A stretch of 64,000 nucleotides of DNA from JAGVSR01 sp963708775 (lineage in GTDB: Bacteria > Pseudomonadota > Alphaproteobacteria > Rhizobiales > Hyphomicrobiaceae): assembly GCA_963708775.1 (NCBI GenBank), contig CAVPTI010000020.1, positions 310,001 to 374,000 of the forward strand. Direction: 5' to 3'. The notes under the pieces are model-generated. The model worked only from the letters and a program-made list of their open reading frames with translations. It did not search any database and was not told the DNA's origin. Of this stretch, positions 9,090 through 17,064 are shown piece by piece (positions within the stretch are counted from its first letter, which is position 1; every line of letters begins with the position of its first letter). The translations under genes and the position numbers were made by a program.

Positions 9090-9910
9090 ACAACCGCTTT
9101 TCATGGTTCAACGTGACGGCGATCGTGTTCGGGTTTGCGTTTCTGTACATCCCGATCCTGATCCTCGTGATCTATTCGTTCAACGACTCCAAACTCGTGA
9201 CGGTCTGGGGCGGGTTCTCGATGAAGTGGTACAAGGGGCTGCTCGACAACGAGCAGCTCATGGACGCGGCGTGGACAACACTGCGCGTGGCCTTCATTTC
9301 GGCGACCATGGCGACGGTGCTGGGTACGATGGCGGCGTTGGTGCTGGTGCGCATGGGGCGGTTCCGGGGACGCACACTGTTCTCAGGGATGATTTTCGCG
9401 CCGCTCGTCATGCCGGAAGTCATTACGGGTTTGTCGCTGCTGCTGCTGTTCGTTGCCATCAACTTCGATCGCGGCTTCTGGACCATCGTTCTGGCGCACG
9501 CGACATTCACCATGTGCTTCGCCGCCGTGGTGGTGCAGGCGCGGCTCTCCGACTTTGACCAGCGGGTGGAAGAGGCCGCTATGGATCTGGGGGCCTCGCC
9601 GGTGGCGACGTTCTTCCAGGTGACGCTGCCGATCATCGCGCCGTCCGTGATTTCAGCCTGGCTGCTGGCCTTCACGCTGTCGCTCGACGATCTCGTCATC
9701 GCGAGCTTCACGACGGGTCCGTCGGCGACCACGCTGCCGATGAAGATCTACTCCCAGGTTCGGCTCGGTGTGACGCCCGAGATCAATGCGATTTCGACGA
9801 TCATGATCGCCTTCGTGACCGTGGGCGTGCTCATCGCCTCTTACATGACGAAGATGCAAACGGCGCGGGCCGAGCGGGATCGACGCGCGGCCGACGCGGC
9901 GGCAAACTAG
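9086..9910 (+). CDS. potI: Putrescine ABC transporter, permease
   Basis: A 274-residue permease, second half of the PotH/PotI channel. I chose the ATG at 9086, which overlaps the potH stop, over the earlier in-frame codon at 9053. The N-terminus MNNRFSWFNVTAIVFGFAFLYIP is a membrane helix. The EAA motif appears as AAMDLGASPVATFFQVTLP, followed by further helices and a short basic tail. It closes the potFGHI operon; speB follows convergently after 31 bases. Confidence 0.95.
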   Translation: MNNRFSWFNVTAIVFGFAFLYIPILILVIYSFNDSKLVTVWGGFSMKWYKGLLDNEQLMDAAWTTLRVAFISATMATVLGTMAALVLVRMGRFRGRTLFSGMIFAPLVMPEVITGLSLLLLFVAINFDRGFWTIVLAHATFTMCFAAVVVQARLSDFDQRVEEAAMDLGASPVATFFQVTLPIIAPSVISAWLLAFTLSLDDLVIASFTTGPSATTLPMKIYSQVRLGVTPEINAISTIMIAFVTVGVLIASYMTKMQTARAERDRRAADAAAN

Positions 9911-9941
9911 GGCCGATCGATCTGGACAAAACGCGCCGTCT

Positions 9942-10946
9942 CTAGAGGGCGGCACGTTCGCGTTGAGCCCATAGGCAGAGAATGTCGTGGGCGACGGTGG
10001 CCGCCGCCAGGGCCGTGATCTCCGCATGATCGTACGGCGGGGAGACCTCGACGACATCGGCGCCGACGATATCGAGGTCGGACAATCCGCGCAGGATCTC
10101 GAGCGCCTGCCACGAGGCGAGGCCGCCGGCGACGGGTGTGCCGGTGCCGGGTGCAAACGCCGGGTCGAGCACGTCGATGTCGAACGTGAGGTAGGCTTTT
10201 GCATCGCCGACGCGATCGCGGATCGCAGAAATCGTGGCGTCGATACTTGAGCGGTGAACGGCAGGGGCAGTCAGGACTTCGATGCCATGGCTGTCGGGGT
10301 TGTGGGAGCGAATGCCGACTTGGATCGAACGGGACGGATCGATGACGCCGGCCTTGGCGGCGCGGAGGAACATGGTGCCGTGATCGTTCCGGGCGCCGTC
10401 ATCGGGCCAGGTGTCGGAGTGGGCGTCGAACTGGATCAGCGCGAGAGGGCCGTGCTTCTTGGCGTGCGCCGTCAAGAGCGGCAGGCTGACGAAGTGATCG
10501 CCGCCCAGCGCGAGGAGCTTTGCGCCGCCGGCGATGATTTCGCGCGCGCCCGCTTCGATATCAGCGGCGACGCGATGCGGGAGTTGCGGCTCGATATAGA
10601 CATCGCCCCAGTCGATGGTCGGCAGCACTTCGAAGGGATTGCCGCCGTAAGGGAAGCTGTCGCAAGAGCCCAATTCAGCGGAGGCGGCGCGGATGGCGCG
10701 TGGGCCAAGGCGGGCGCCGGGGCGATTGCTCGTCGCGCCGTCGTAGGGCACGCCGCAGACAACGGCTTTGGCTTTGGTGAGATCACGGGAATAGGGGCGG
10801 CGCAGGAAGCTCAGCGCCCCGGCGTAAGTCATCTCCGGCAAACGTGCCGCGGGATCGCGATTGAGAAACGCCTGATCGCCTGCCGCTGTGAGCGGGGGCA
10901 GATGCGCGATTGCAGATAGAATACGGTTGAGGTTTTTGTCAGACAT
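9942..10946 (-). CDS. speB: Agmatinase-type ureohydrolase
   Basis: A 334-residue ureohydrolase that would cleave agmatine to putrescine and urea. The manganese-binding motifs are in order: GGDHFVSLPL, FDAHSDTW and FDIDVLDPAFAPGTGTP. The ATG at 10946 has an excellent GGAGG upstream; the open frame beyond it to 11042 runs through the operator and is not expected to be translated. It is divergent from the puuB-like gene with operator copies between them, so it belongs to the same regulon. A guanidinobutyrase or similar ureohydrolase cannot be excluded, but the context favours a source of putrescine. Confidence 0.88.
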   Translation of the reverse strand: MSDKNLNRILSAIAHLPPLTAAGDQAFLNRDPAARLPEMTYAGALSFLRRPYSRDLTKAKAVVCGVPYDGATSNRPGARLGPRAIRAASAELGSCDSFPYGGNPFEVLPTIDWGDVYIEPQLPHRVAADIEAGAREIIAGGAKLLALGGDHFVSLPLLTAHAKKHGPLALIQFDAHSDTWPDDGARNDHGTMFLRAAKAGVIDPSRSIQVGIRSHNPDSHGIEVLTAPAVHRSSIDATISAIRDRVGDAKAYLTFDIDVLDPAFAPGTGTPVAGGLASWQALEILRGLSDLDIVGADVVEVSPPYDHAEITALAAATVAHDILCLWAQRERAAL

Positions 10947-11020
10947 GAGCCGCCTCCGGTTTTCAATCGGTGACGGGCCTCTCAGCGCGACCTTCCTTGG
11001 CGCCGGGCTGTCCTGCCAAT

Positions 11021-11032
11021 TTGTGATCACAC
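11021..11032. promoter_or_regulatory. Putative GntR operator, copy 3
   Basis: TTGTGATCACAC has the ten-base palindrome at 11022-11031, about 75 bases upstream of the speB start. Only the outermost base pair departs from the perfect 12-base form. It lies 87 bases from copy 4, so the pair could support looping or separate control of the two divergent genes. Confidence 0.72.
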
Positions 11033-11107
11033 AAGAGATCACGATAGACGGCGGTCGTCAAGTTACGGGTCAAATCGCTGAACAGGCTGCGTTGACAGCA
11101 TCGAATT

Positions 11108-11119
11108 TTGTGATCACAA
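11108..11119. promoter_or_regulatory. Putative GntR operator, copy 4 (perfect 12-base palindrome)
   Basis: TTGTGATCACAA lies just upstream of the puuB-like start (28 bases before the ATG at 11148), a position that would block transcription start or early elongation. It is identical to copy 2. Confidence 0.75.
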
Positions 11120-11147
11120 GTTGGCTGAACTTCTTGGGATGCACGCG

Positions 11148-12422
11148 ATGGCCGAGCCGCACACCTCCTCGTATTACGCTGCGACCGCCAACGACCAGAC
11201 GCGGTATCCCGCGCTCGACGGCACGGTGAAGGCGGACGTTTGCGTCGTCGGCGGCGGTTTTTCAGGGATCGCAACGGCGCTGTCGCTGGCAGAAAAGGGC
11301 CGCCGGGTCGTCGTGCTGGAAGCAAACCGGATCGGCTGGGGCGCGTCGGGCCGCAACGGCGGGCAGTGCATTGCTGGGATCTCGGGCGAGGCGGAAATCG
11401 AGCGGCAGCTGGGTGCTGCCGGCGCGAAGCTCGTGCGCGACATCCGTTACCGGGGGCACGAGATCATCAAGGAGCGGATCGCCAAGTACGCCATCGATTG
11501 TGACTGGAAAGACGGCTGGATGGAAGCCGCTGCCCGGCCCAAACACATGGATAAGATCCGCGCCTACTACGACGAACGCGTCAAAGACGGCGAAGGCGAT
11601 CACCACGATTTGGTGGAGCCTGGCGAGTTTCGCGATGTGCTCGATACGGGCGTCTACTGCGGCGGCATCATCGACCGGAAGAGCGGGCATCTGCATCCGC
11701 TCAATCTGTGCCTTGGGGAGGCACGCGCGGCAAAGTCGCTCGGCGTCGAGATCTACGAGGACTCGGCTGTCATCGAGATGAAGGGCGGCGCGAAGCCGTT
11801 CGCGCGCACTGCGCGGGGCCGCGTGGAGGCCGAAAGCATCGTGCTCGGCGGCGATACCTCGCATCAATTCGAGCGCGGACGGCTATGGGGGCTGCAGTTC
11901 CCGACCGGGAGCTACATCATCGCGACGGAACCGTTGAGCGACAATCTTGCGCGCTCGATCAATCCGCGCGATCTCGCCATCTGCGACAGCAACATCGTGC
12001 TCGATTATTTTCGCATGTCGGGCGACCGGCGGATGCTGTTCGGCGGGCGCTGTAATTATTCAAATCGCGATCCGCACGACATCACGGCAACTATGAAGAC
12101 CCGACTGGACGAGATCTTCCCACAGTTGTCCGACAAGAAGGTCGATTACACGTGGGCAGGGCGGATCGGCATCGTGCTCAATCGCGTGCCGGCAATTGGC
12201 CGGATGGAGCCCAATCTCTATTACATGCAGGGATATTGCGGGCACGGCGTGAACGCGACGCACATCGCGGGTGAGATCGTGGCGGATGCGATTTGCGGGA
12301 CGACGGAGCGGTTCGATCTCTTCGACAGCATTCGACATTGGCAACTGCCGGTGGGCCGATGGGCCGGAAACCAGATGCTGGCGCTCGGAATGCTCTACTA
12401 TCGATTGAAGGACCGGCTCTAG
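11148..12422 (+). CDS. puuB: Gamma-glutamylputrescine oxidase-like FAD-dependent oxidoreductase
   Basis: A 424-residue member of the DAO/PuuB family, which oxidises the amine of gamma-glutamyl-putrescine with FAD. The N-terminus has the PuuB-like SSYYAAT, then the FAD-binding VCVVGGGFSGIATALSL, and RIGWGASGRNGGQC is the usual flavin-proximal segment. The C-terminal GYCGHGVNATHIAGE is also typical. Starts at 11139 and 11148 are both possible; 11148 has GGGA at a better distance. The gene ends tail-to-tail with hisG, and the two stop codons share the bases CTAG. With the puuA-like gene it would make the first two steps of the glutamylated putrescine route. Confidence 0.87.
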   Translation: MAEPHTSSYYAATANDQTRYPALDGTVKADVCVVGGGFSGIATALSLAEKGRRVVVLEANRIGWGASGRNGGQCIAGISGEAEIERQLGAAGAKLVRDIRYRGHEIIKERIAKYAIDCDWKDGWMEAAARPKHMDKIRAYYDERVKDGEGDHHDLVEPGEFRDVLDTGVYCGGIIDRKSGHLHPLNLCLGEARAAKSLGVEIYEDSAVIEMKGGAKPFARTARGRVEAESIVLGGDTSHQFERGRLWGLQFPTGSYIIATEPLSDNLARSINPRDLAICDSNIVLDYFRMSGDRRMLFGGRCNYSNRDPHDITATMKTRLDEIFPQLSDKKVDYTWAGRIGIVLNRVPAIGRMEPNLYYMQGYCGHGVNATHIAGEIVADAICGTTERFDLFDSIRHWQLPVGRWAGNQMLALGMLYYRLKDRL

Positions 12423-13117
12423 AGACCAAGCGCCTGCATGATTTCATTTTCCGCCTGACGCGCAGCCGGCGACCATTTCGCCACCTTCGAGGCGACAAGG
12501 TTGGCTTCCGATTTCAAGATCACTCCGTCGTCGAGAATACGCAGCCCGTTGGCGGCGAGCGTCGCTCCCGTCGAGGTGATATCGACGATCAGGTCGGCGG
12601 TGCCTGCGGCCGGCGCGCCCTCGGTAGCACCTAGGCTTTCGATGATCCGATAGTCGATCACGCCCTTGGCGGCAAAGAAGCGTCGTGTCGTATTGATGTA
12701 TTTCGTGGCGACGCGGAACCAGCGGCCGTGTTCGCGGCGGAAGGTGGCGGCGATCTCATCAAGCTCAGCCATCGAGCGCACGTCGATCCAGTAGTCGGGA
12801 ACAGCGACGACAACATCGGCGTGCCCGAAGCCCAGCGGTTTCAGAAACGTCACGCGCTCGTCGGCGTCCGAAATCTGCTCGCGGATCAGATCTTCGCCCG
12901 TGACGCCCATGTGGGCGCGTCCGGTCTTCAGGTACCACGCGATTTCAGAGGCGGAAATAAAGGCAACCTCGACGGTATCGAGGCCTGCGATCTCGCCGCG
13001 GTAGCCGCGTTCGTTGCCCGTCTTGCGGAGCGTGAGACCGGCTTTGGCGAACATTTCGATCGTCTGTTCCATAAGCCGGCCTTTGGACGGCACGGCTAGG
13101 AGGAGCTTCTCGGTCAT
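12419..13117 (-). CDS. hisG: ATP phosphoribosyltransferase, short form catalytic subunit
   Basis: A 232-residue HisG of the short type, which needs HisZ for activity and feedback control. It condenses ATP with PRPP, the first step of histidine synthesis. The N-terminal LAVPSKGRLMEQTIEMF and the PRPP loop near DITSTGATLAANGL are seen. No C-terminal regulatory domain is present, which agrees with hisZ directly upstream. Its ATG overlaps the hisZ stop (ATGA), so the subunits are translationally coupled. Confidence 0.96.
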   Translation of the reverse strand: MTEKLLLAVPSKGRLMEQTIEMFAKAGLTLRKTGNERGYRGEIAGLDTVEVAFISASEIAWYLKTGRAHMGVTGEDLIREQISDADERVTFLKPLGFGHADVVVAVPDYWIDVRSMAELDEIAATFRREHGRWFRVATKYINTTRRFFAAKGVIDYRIIESLGATEGAPAAGTADLIVDITSTGATLAANGLRILDDGVILKSEANLVASKVAKWSPAARQAENEIMQALGL

Positions 13118-14292
13118 GCCGCGCCTCCCTGGACGACGGACAGCAGACGTTCGGTGTGAATGGCGCCGCCGACAGCGGGTATGTCGCGCTTGCCGCCGAC
13201 AATGCGCATCAGGTCGTCATAGCGTCCACCGCCGGCCAGCGGACTATCGCGGCCAAGTTCGGGCGCGACGATCTCGAAGACGAAGCCGGTGTAGTATTCG
13301 AGCTGACGCCCGAATTCGGCGGAGAATTCGGCGTGGACGACGTCGACGCCCATTTCGGTCATGAGTTGCAGGCGGCGATGATAGGCGTCGATGACGGGGG
13401 TCATGGCGGAGCCGCGCTCGCGCAGCAGATCCTTGAAACAGGCACCTGCTGCCTTGGCCGGACCGGAGATCTTAAGATAGCGCTCGATCAGCGAGACGAT
13501 TTCGGGCGGCAGCGGATCGGACTTGGCGTCGGCGAGACGCCACATCAGATTGGACGCGACCTCCGTCACCGTGCGCGTGCCCATCGCTTCGATGCCGTTC
13601 GATGACAGGTAATCGACCACGGCGCGCTCGGACCGAGCAAGATCGGTCGGGACGATCGCGGCGCGCAGTTCGGGCGGTATGGACTTCAGGCTTTCCTCTG
13701 CCGGGCGCGAGAGGCGCTGGAGTTCGGTGCGAAAGGCCTCCGGCCTCCAGAAGAGGTGCGTGAGCATCTGGCGCCAGCGATCGGGCATGTCGATCGCCTT
13801 GATGAGCGCGCGGAACAGGCCCAGATCGCCAATGCGAAGCTTGAAGTTCTTGAGGCCGGCCGCGCGCATCGCATCAATAATGGTGGCGACCGTCTGTGCG
13901 TCGGTGCGCTCGCGTTCGGGAAAGCCAATGTTCTCGATGCCGGTCTGGCGGAATTCGCGCGGGTGCGCGCTGCCGGCGCCGACCGGCTGGAAGCGGAACG
14001 CGGTGCCGTTGTAGCAGTAGCGCGCCTTGGCCGGGGCATCGCCGTTGCGTTCAATGTGCAGGCGGCAGGTGGGCACGGTGAGATCCGGGCGCAGGCAAAG
14101 TTCGTCGCCATCGGGATCGGTGAAGACGTACGTGCGCGCGCGCAGGCTTTCGCCGATCACGTCGAGGAAGACGCCGGCGGGCTGAAGGATGGCGGGCGAC
14201 ACGGCTTCATGCCCGGCCTTGATGAAGACCTGCATGATCTTCTGGGCCTGGGCTTCGAGCGCCTCGAATTTGCGTGCCGTCTCGGCAACCAT
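13114..14292 (-). CDS. hisZ: ATP phosphoribosyltransferase regulatory subunit
   Basis: A 392-residue paralogue of histidyl-tRNA synthetase without the anticodon domain. It forms the octamer with HisG and binds histidine. Class II synthetase-like motifs are visible (LRPDLTVPTCRLH, RQTGIENIGF, YYTGFVFEI, LAGGGRYDDLM). The ATG at 14292 has GAGG upstream; the frame continues to 14394 but would overlap hisS. It starts 11 bases after the hisS stop, in the order hisS-hisZ-hisG known from other alphaproteobacteria. Confidence 0.95.
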   Translation of the reverse strand: MVAETARKFEALEAQAQKIMQVFIKAGHEAVSPAILQPAGVFLDVIGESLRARTYVFTDPDGDELCLRPDLTVPTCRLHIERNGDAPAKARYCYNGTAFRFQPVGAGSAHPREFRQTGIENIGFPERERTDAQTVATIIDAMRAAGLKNFKLRIGDLGLFRALIKAIDMPDRWRQMLTHLFWRPEAFRTELQRLSRPAEESLKSIPPELRAAIVPTDLARSERAVVDYLSSNGIEAMGTRTVTEVASNLMWRLADAKSDPLPPEIVSLIERYLKISGPAKAAGACFKDLLRERGSAMTPVIDAYHRRLQLMTEMGVDVVHAEFSAEFGRQLEYYTGFVFEIVAPELGRDSPLAGGGRYDDLMRIVGGKRDIPAVGGAIHTERLLSVVQGGAA

Positions 14293-14303
14293 TGGACCTC
14301 GCG

Positions 14304-15811
14304 TTACGCCTTGTGGAGCGCGAGGATTTCGCGCACCTTCGAGACGAGGTCGGTTTCGGGAACGGCGAATTGCGCGGGACGCGCTTCCTTCCATTCCTTG
14401 TTGTCTTTGATCGCGGCCGCTGCTTTGGCGCCTTCGATGAGATCTTTGAGCGTGACTTCGCCCTTGGCGCGTTCGTCGCTGCCCTGGATGACGACGAGCG
14501 GGCTGCCGCGCTTGTCGGCGTATTTCATCTGCGCCTTCATGCCGGCGGAGCCGAGATACATTTCGGCGCGGATGCCGGCGGAGCGCAGCGTCTGCGTCAT
14601 CTTCTGGTAGGCGGCGACTTCGCCTTTATCCATGACGAGGACGACGACGGGGCCGAGCGTGGCTTGGCTGACTTTTTGCCAAGCGAGGCGAGTGCTGCCT
14701 GCAGGCGTGAAACGCCGATGGAGAAGCCGGTGGCGGGGACCTTCTGGCCGGTGAAGCGGGCGACGAGATCGTCATAGCGGCCACCGCCGCCGACAGAGCC
14801 GAAGCGCACGGTCTGGCCGTCTTCGTTTTTGACTTCGAAGGTGAGTTCGGCTTCGAAGACGGGGCCGGTGTAGTATTCGAGCCCGCGCACAACCGACGGG
14901 TCGAAAGAAATCTGGTCTGGGCCGTAACCTGCCGCGCGAATCATGTCGCTCATCTGGCGCAGTTCATCCATGCCGGCCGTCGCACGTTCGTTGCTGCCAA
15001 TCGTTGGCATAACGCGTGCGATCGCGCCCTCCCGGTCGCCTGCCGATGCAGAGAGAAAGTTTGTGATCTGGCCAACGGCATCTGCTGCGAGATTTGCGCC
15101 GGGCGTGAAATCACCGCTTTCGTCTTTGCGGCCTTTGCCCAGTAAGAGCGCGACGCCTTCGACGCCGAATTTGTCGAACTTGTCCATGGCGCGCAGCACG
15201 GTGAGGCGGCGCGCGGCATCAGACGGAGACGCGGGATCAATGCCCGCGAGTTCCAGCACGCCATCGAGTACCTTGCGGTTGTTGACCTTGATGACGTAGT
15301 CGCCGCGCGCGATGCCGAGGGCTTCGAGCGTGTCGGCGGCGAGCATGCACATTTCAGCATCCGCTGCGATGCTCTCGGCGCCCACGGTGTCGGCGTCGAA
15401 CTGCGTGAACTGGCGGAAGCGGCCGGGGCCGGGCTTCTCATTGCGAAAGACGGAGCCCGTCGCATAGCGGCGGAAGGGCTTGGGCAATTTGTCGAAGTTC
15501 TCTGCAACGAAGCGGGCGAGCGGCGCGGTGAGATCGTAGCGCAGCGACAGCCACTGCTCGTCTTCATCCTGGAAGGAGAACACGCCTTCGTTCGGCCGGT
15601 CCTGGTCGGGCAGGAACTTGCCCAGCGCGTCGGTGTATTCGATGGCCGGCGTTTCGAGCGGCTCGAAGCCGTAGCGCTCATACACATCACGGATCTTCGA
15701 CAGCATCGCCTGCTGCTCGCGGATCTCGGACGCGCCAATATCGCGGAAGCCCTTAGGCAGCCGCGGCACCGGACCGGTCGGCGCGTTCTTGTCTTGCTCG
15801 GATTTGGCCAT
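14304..15811 (-). CDS. hisS: Histidyl-tRNA synthetase, interrupted by a one-base frameshift
   Basis: HisRS charges tRNA-His. The catalytic part from the ATG at 15811 shows KGFRDIG, LRYDLTAPLARFVAEN, RQFTQFDADTVG, GLEYYTGPVFEAEL and GGGGRYDDLV. The anticodon-binding domain (MDKGEVAAYQ to the end near ILALHKA) lies in the next frame. A single missing C near 14662-14664 explains the break: restoring it gives KKSAKATLGPVVVLVMDKGE and about 502 residues, the usual length. Because hisS is normally essential and single copy, a sequence error is more likely than a dead gene. It heads the hisS-hisZ-hisG group. Confidence 0.9.
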
Positions 15812-16074
15812 GAAATCTAAAGGGTTGTAGCGGCGCAAATGCGCTGGAAGGTAGCGCCTTATAGCGGATCGCCTCCGGGGCGCAAAGTGAGCCTGAACGG
15901 TTGGTCAATCTGACGCCTGGTGGTGTGGGAGGGTCGCGTATCAACTTCACTGACGCTTGGCGTGCCTCGGCGAACACGGTAACGATCAATTCGCACGTGG
16001 CACGGTTGCGCAGCCCGGGTTCCTGGCGAATCTCTATACTCGGTACATAAGACTGACCGTACCCGGGGCCCCGC

Positions 16075-16608
16075 ATGCGAAGCATCTCGATCTTTCTGGC
16101 GCTTATCGTGGCGGGCGCGAGCCTCTGCGCGGGGAGCGCAACACAGCCGGCGATTGCCGGTGAGACGCAGGTGGCCGCCCTCCAGGGTGCACTGGCCAGC
16201 CTGCCCGGCCGCTGGACCGGCGAAGGACGGCTCGGGTTCAAGGACGGGAAGGCGGAGACGGTCACCTGCCGGGCGACCTACTTTGCGGCAACCGACGCTC
16301 CCGGGCTGAAACAAACAATTCGTTGCGCCTCGCCGAGTGGCAAGATCGAGCTGAAAAGCCGTTTGGAAGACAAAGACGGTGTGCTGACCGGTGAGTGGTC
16401 TGAGGAGGTTTACAATCTCAGGGGCGAACTGCACGGCAAGGTCACGGAGCGGGGGCTGATCGTGACGGTCAAAGGGGCCGATCTCGACGCAAATATGGAC
16501 GTCATCGTGAAGGACAACCGGCAAATCGTCGAAATCCAGTTCCACAACACATCGCTGATCGGGCTGACACTCGTTCTGACCCGGTCGGTGGCCGGCGGGG
16601 AGAGCTGA
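16075..16608 (+). CDS. Exported protein of unknown function
   Basis: A 177-residue protein with a signal peptide (MRSISIFLALIVAGASLCAG, cleavage near AIAGE). The mature part has alternating short strands (RWTGEGRLGFKDGKAETVTC; ADLDANMDVIVKDNRQIVEI) and two cysteines, suggesting a small beta-barrel in the periplasm. Proteins of this look are common in Hyphomicrobiales, but I do not recognise a named family. It stands alone between hisS (divergent) and a small gene before murA. Confidence 0.75.
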   Translation: MRSISIFLALIVAGASLCAGSATQPAIAGETQVAALQGALASLPGRWTGEGRLGFKDGKAETVTCRATYFAATDAPGLKQTIRCASPSGKIELKSRLEDKDGVLTGEWSEEVYNLRGELHGKVTERGLIVTVKGADLDANMDVIVKDNRQIVEIQFHNTSLIGLTLVLTRSVAGGES

Positions 16609-16616
16609 TCCGGCGG

Positions 16617-16670
16617 GGTGCTCTGGCGGGCTGCTCTGGCGGGCTGCTCTGCGGGCTGCTCTGGCCTCGG
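16617..16670. repeat. Short tandem repeat
   Basis: Four imperfect copies of a unit close to GCTGCTCTGGCGG follow each other directly after the stop of the exported protein gene. The units differ by single bases. It is non-coding and may be variable in copy number between strains. Confidence 0.75.
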
Positions 16671-16728
16671 GGCCGCTCGACGTGTTAGGCAGACGGCGTT
16701 TCGCACCTTTTTTGGGTTCAGTAATGCC

Positions 16729-16905
16729 ATGACGGAAACCGGCGAAAAGCCCACGCATGCCCAGGCCGCCGCCGCCGCGCGTGCAGCAAGGCTTGCCGAA
16801 GAACTCAGGGCTAATTTGCGAAAGCGAAAGGAAAAAGCCCGTATGACCGGAGTGCCTGCAGATACGAAAGGCAAGCCGGCCACGGGCAACAAGCGCATTG
16901 ATTGA
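16729..16905 (+). CDS. Small charged protein, function unknown
   Basis: A 58-residue peptide from the ATG at 16729 (MTETGEKPTHAQ). It is rich in Ala, Arg and Lys, with one predicted long helix (AAAAARAARLAEELRANLRK) and a disordered tail. It lies upstream of murA in the same direction. The open frame reaches back to 16618, but that part covers the tandem repeat and is unlikely to be coding. I do not know its role. Confidence 0.5.
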   Translation: MTETGEKPTHAQAAAAARAARLAEELRANLRKRKEKARMTGVPADTKGKPATGNKRID

Positions 16906-17064
16906 CCTAGCTGTGCAGCCAACATAGATCGGACGTGCCTTTTTCTCAGCGGAGCGACCGCTCCAAGACAGATCACCCGGCAACACTTGGCCAACTCGCT
17001 GTCCCAGGCGGGTTTCTTTGCTGCCTGCATCCACCGCCCCTCAGACAGGACGAGACCTCTTCTC

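Noticed and set aside
8166..9104. 312-codon open frame opposite potH
   Set aside because: Strongly charged and without motifs; potH with its membrane helices and EAA loop is the real gene.
4737..11119. TGTGATCACA sites as CRP/cAMP operators
   Set aside because: CRP needs TGTGA and TCACA spaced by about six bases. Here the halves touch with no spacer, and the sites are confined to one GntR-linked locus.
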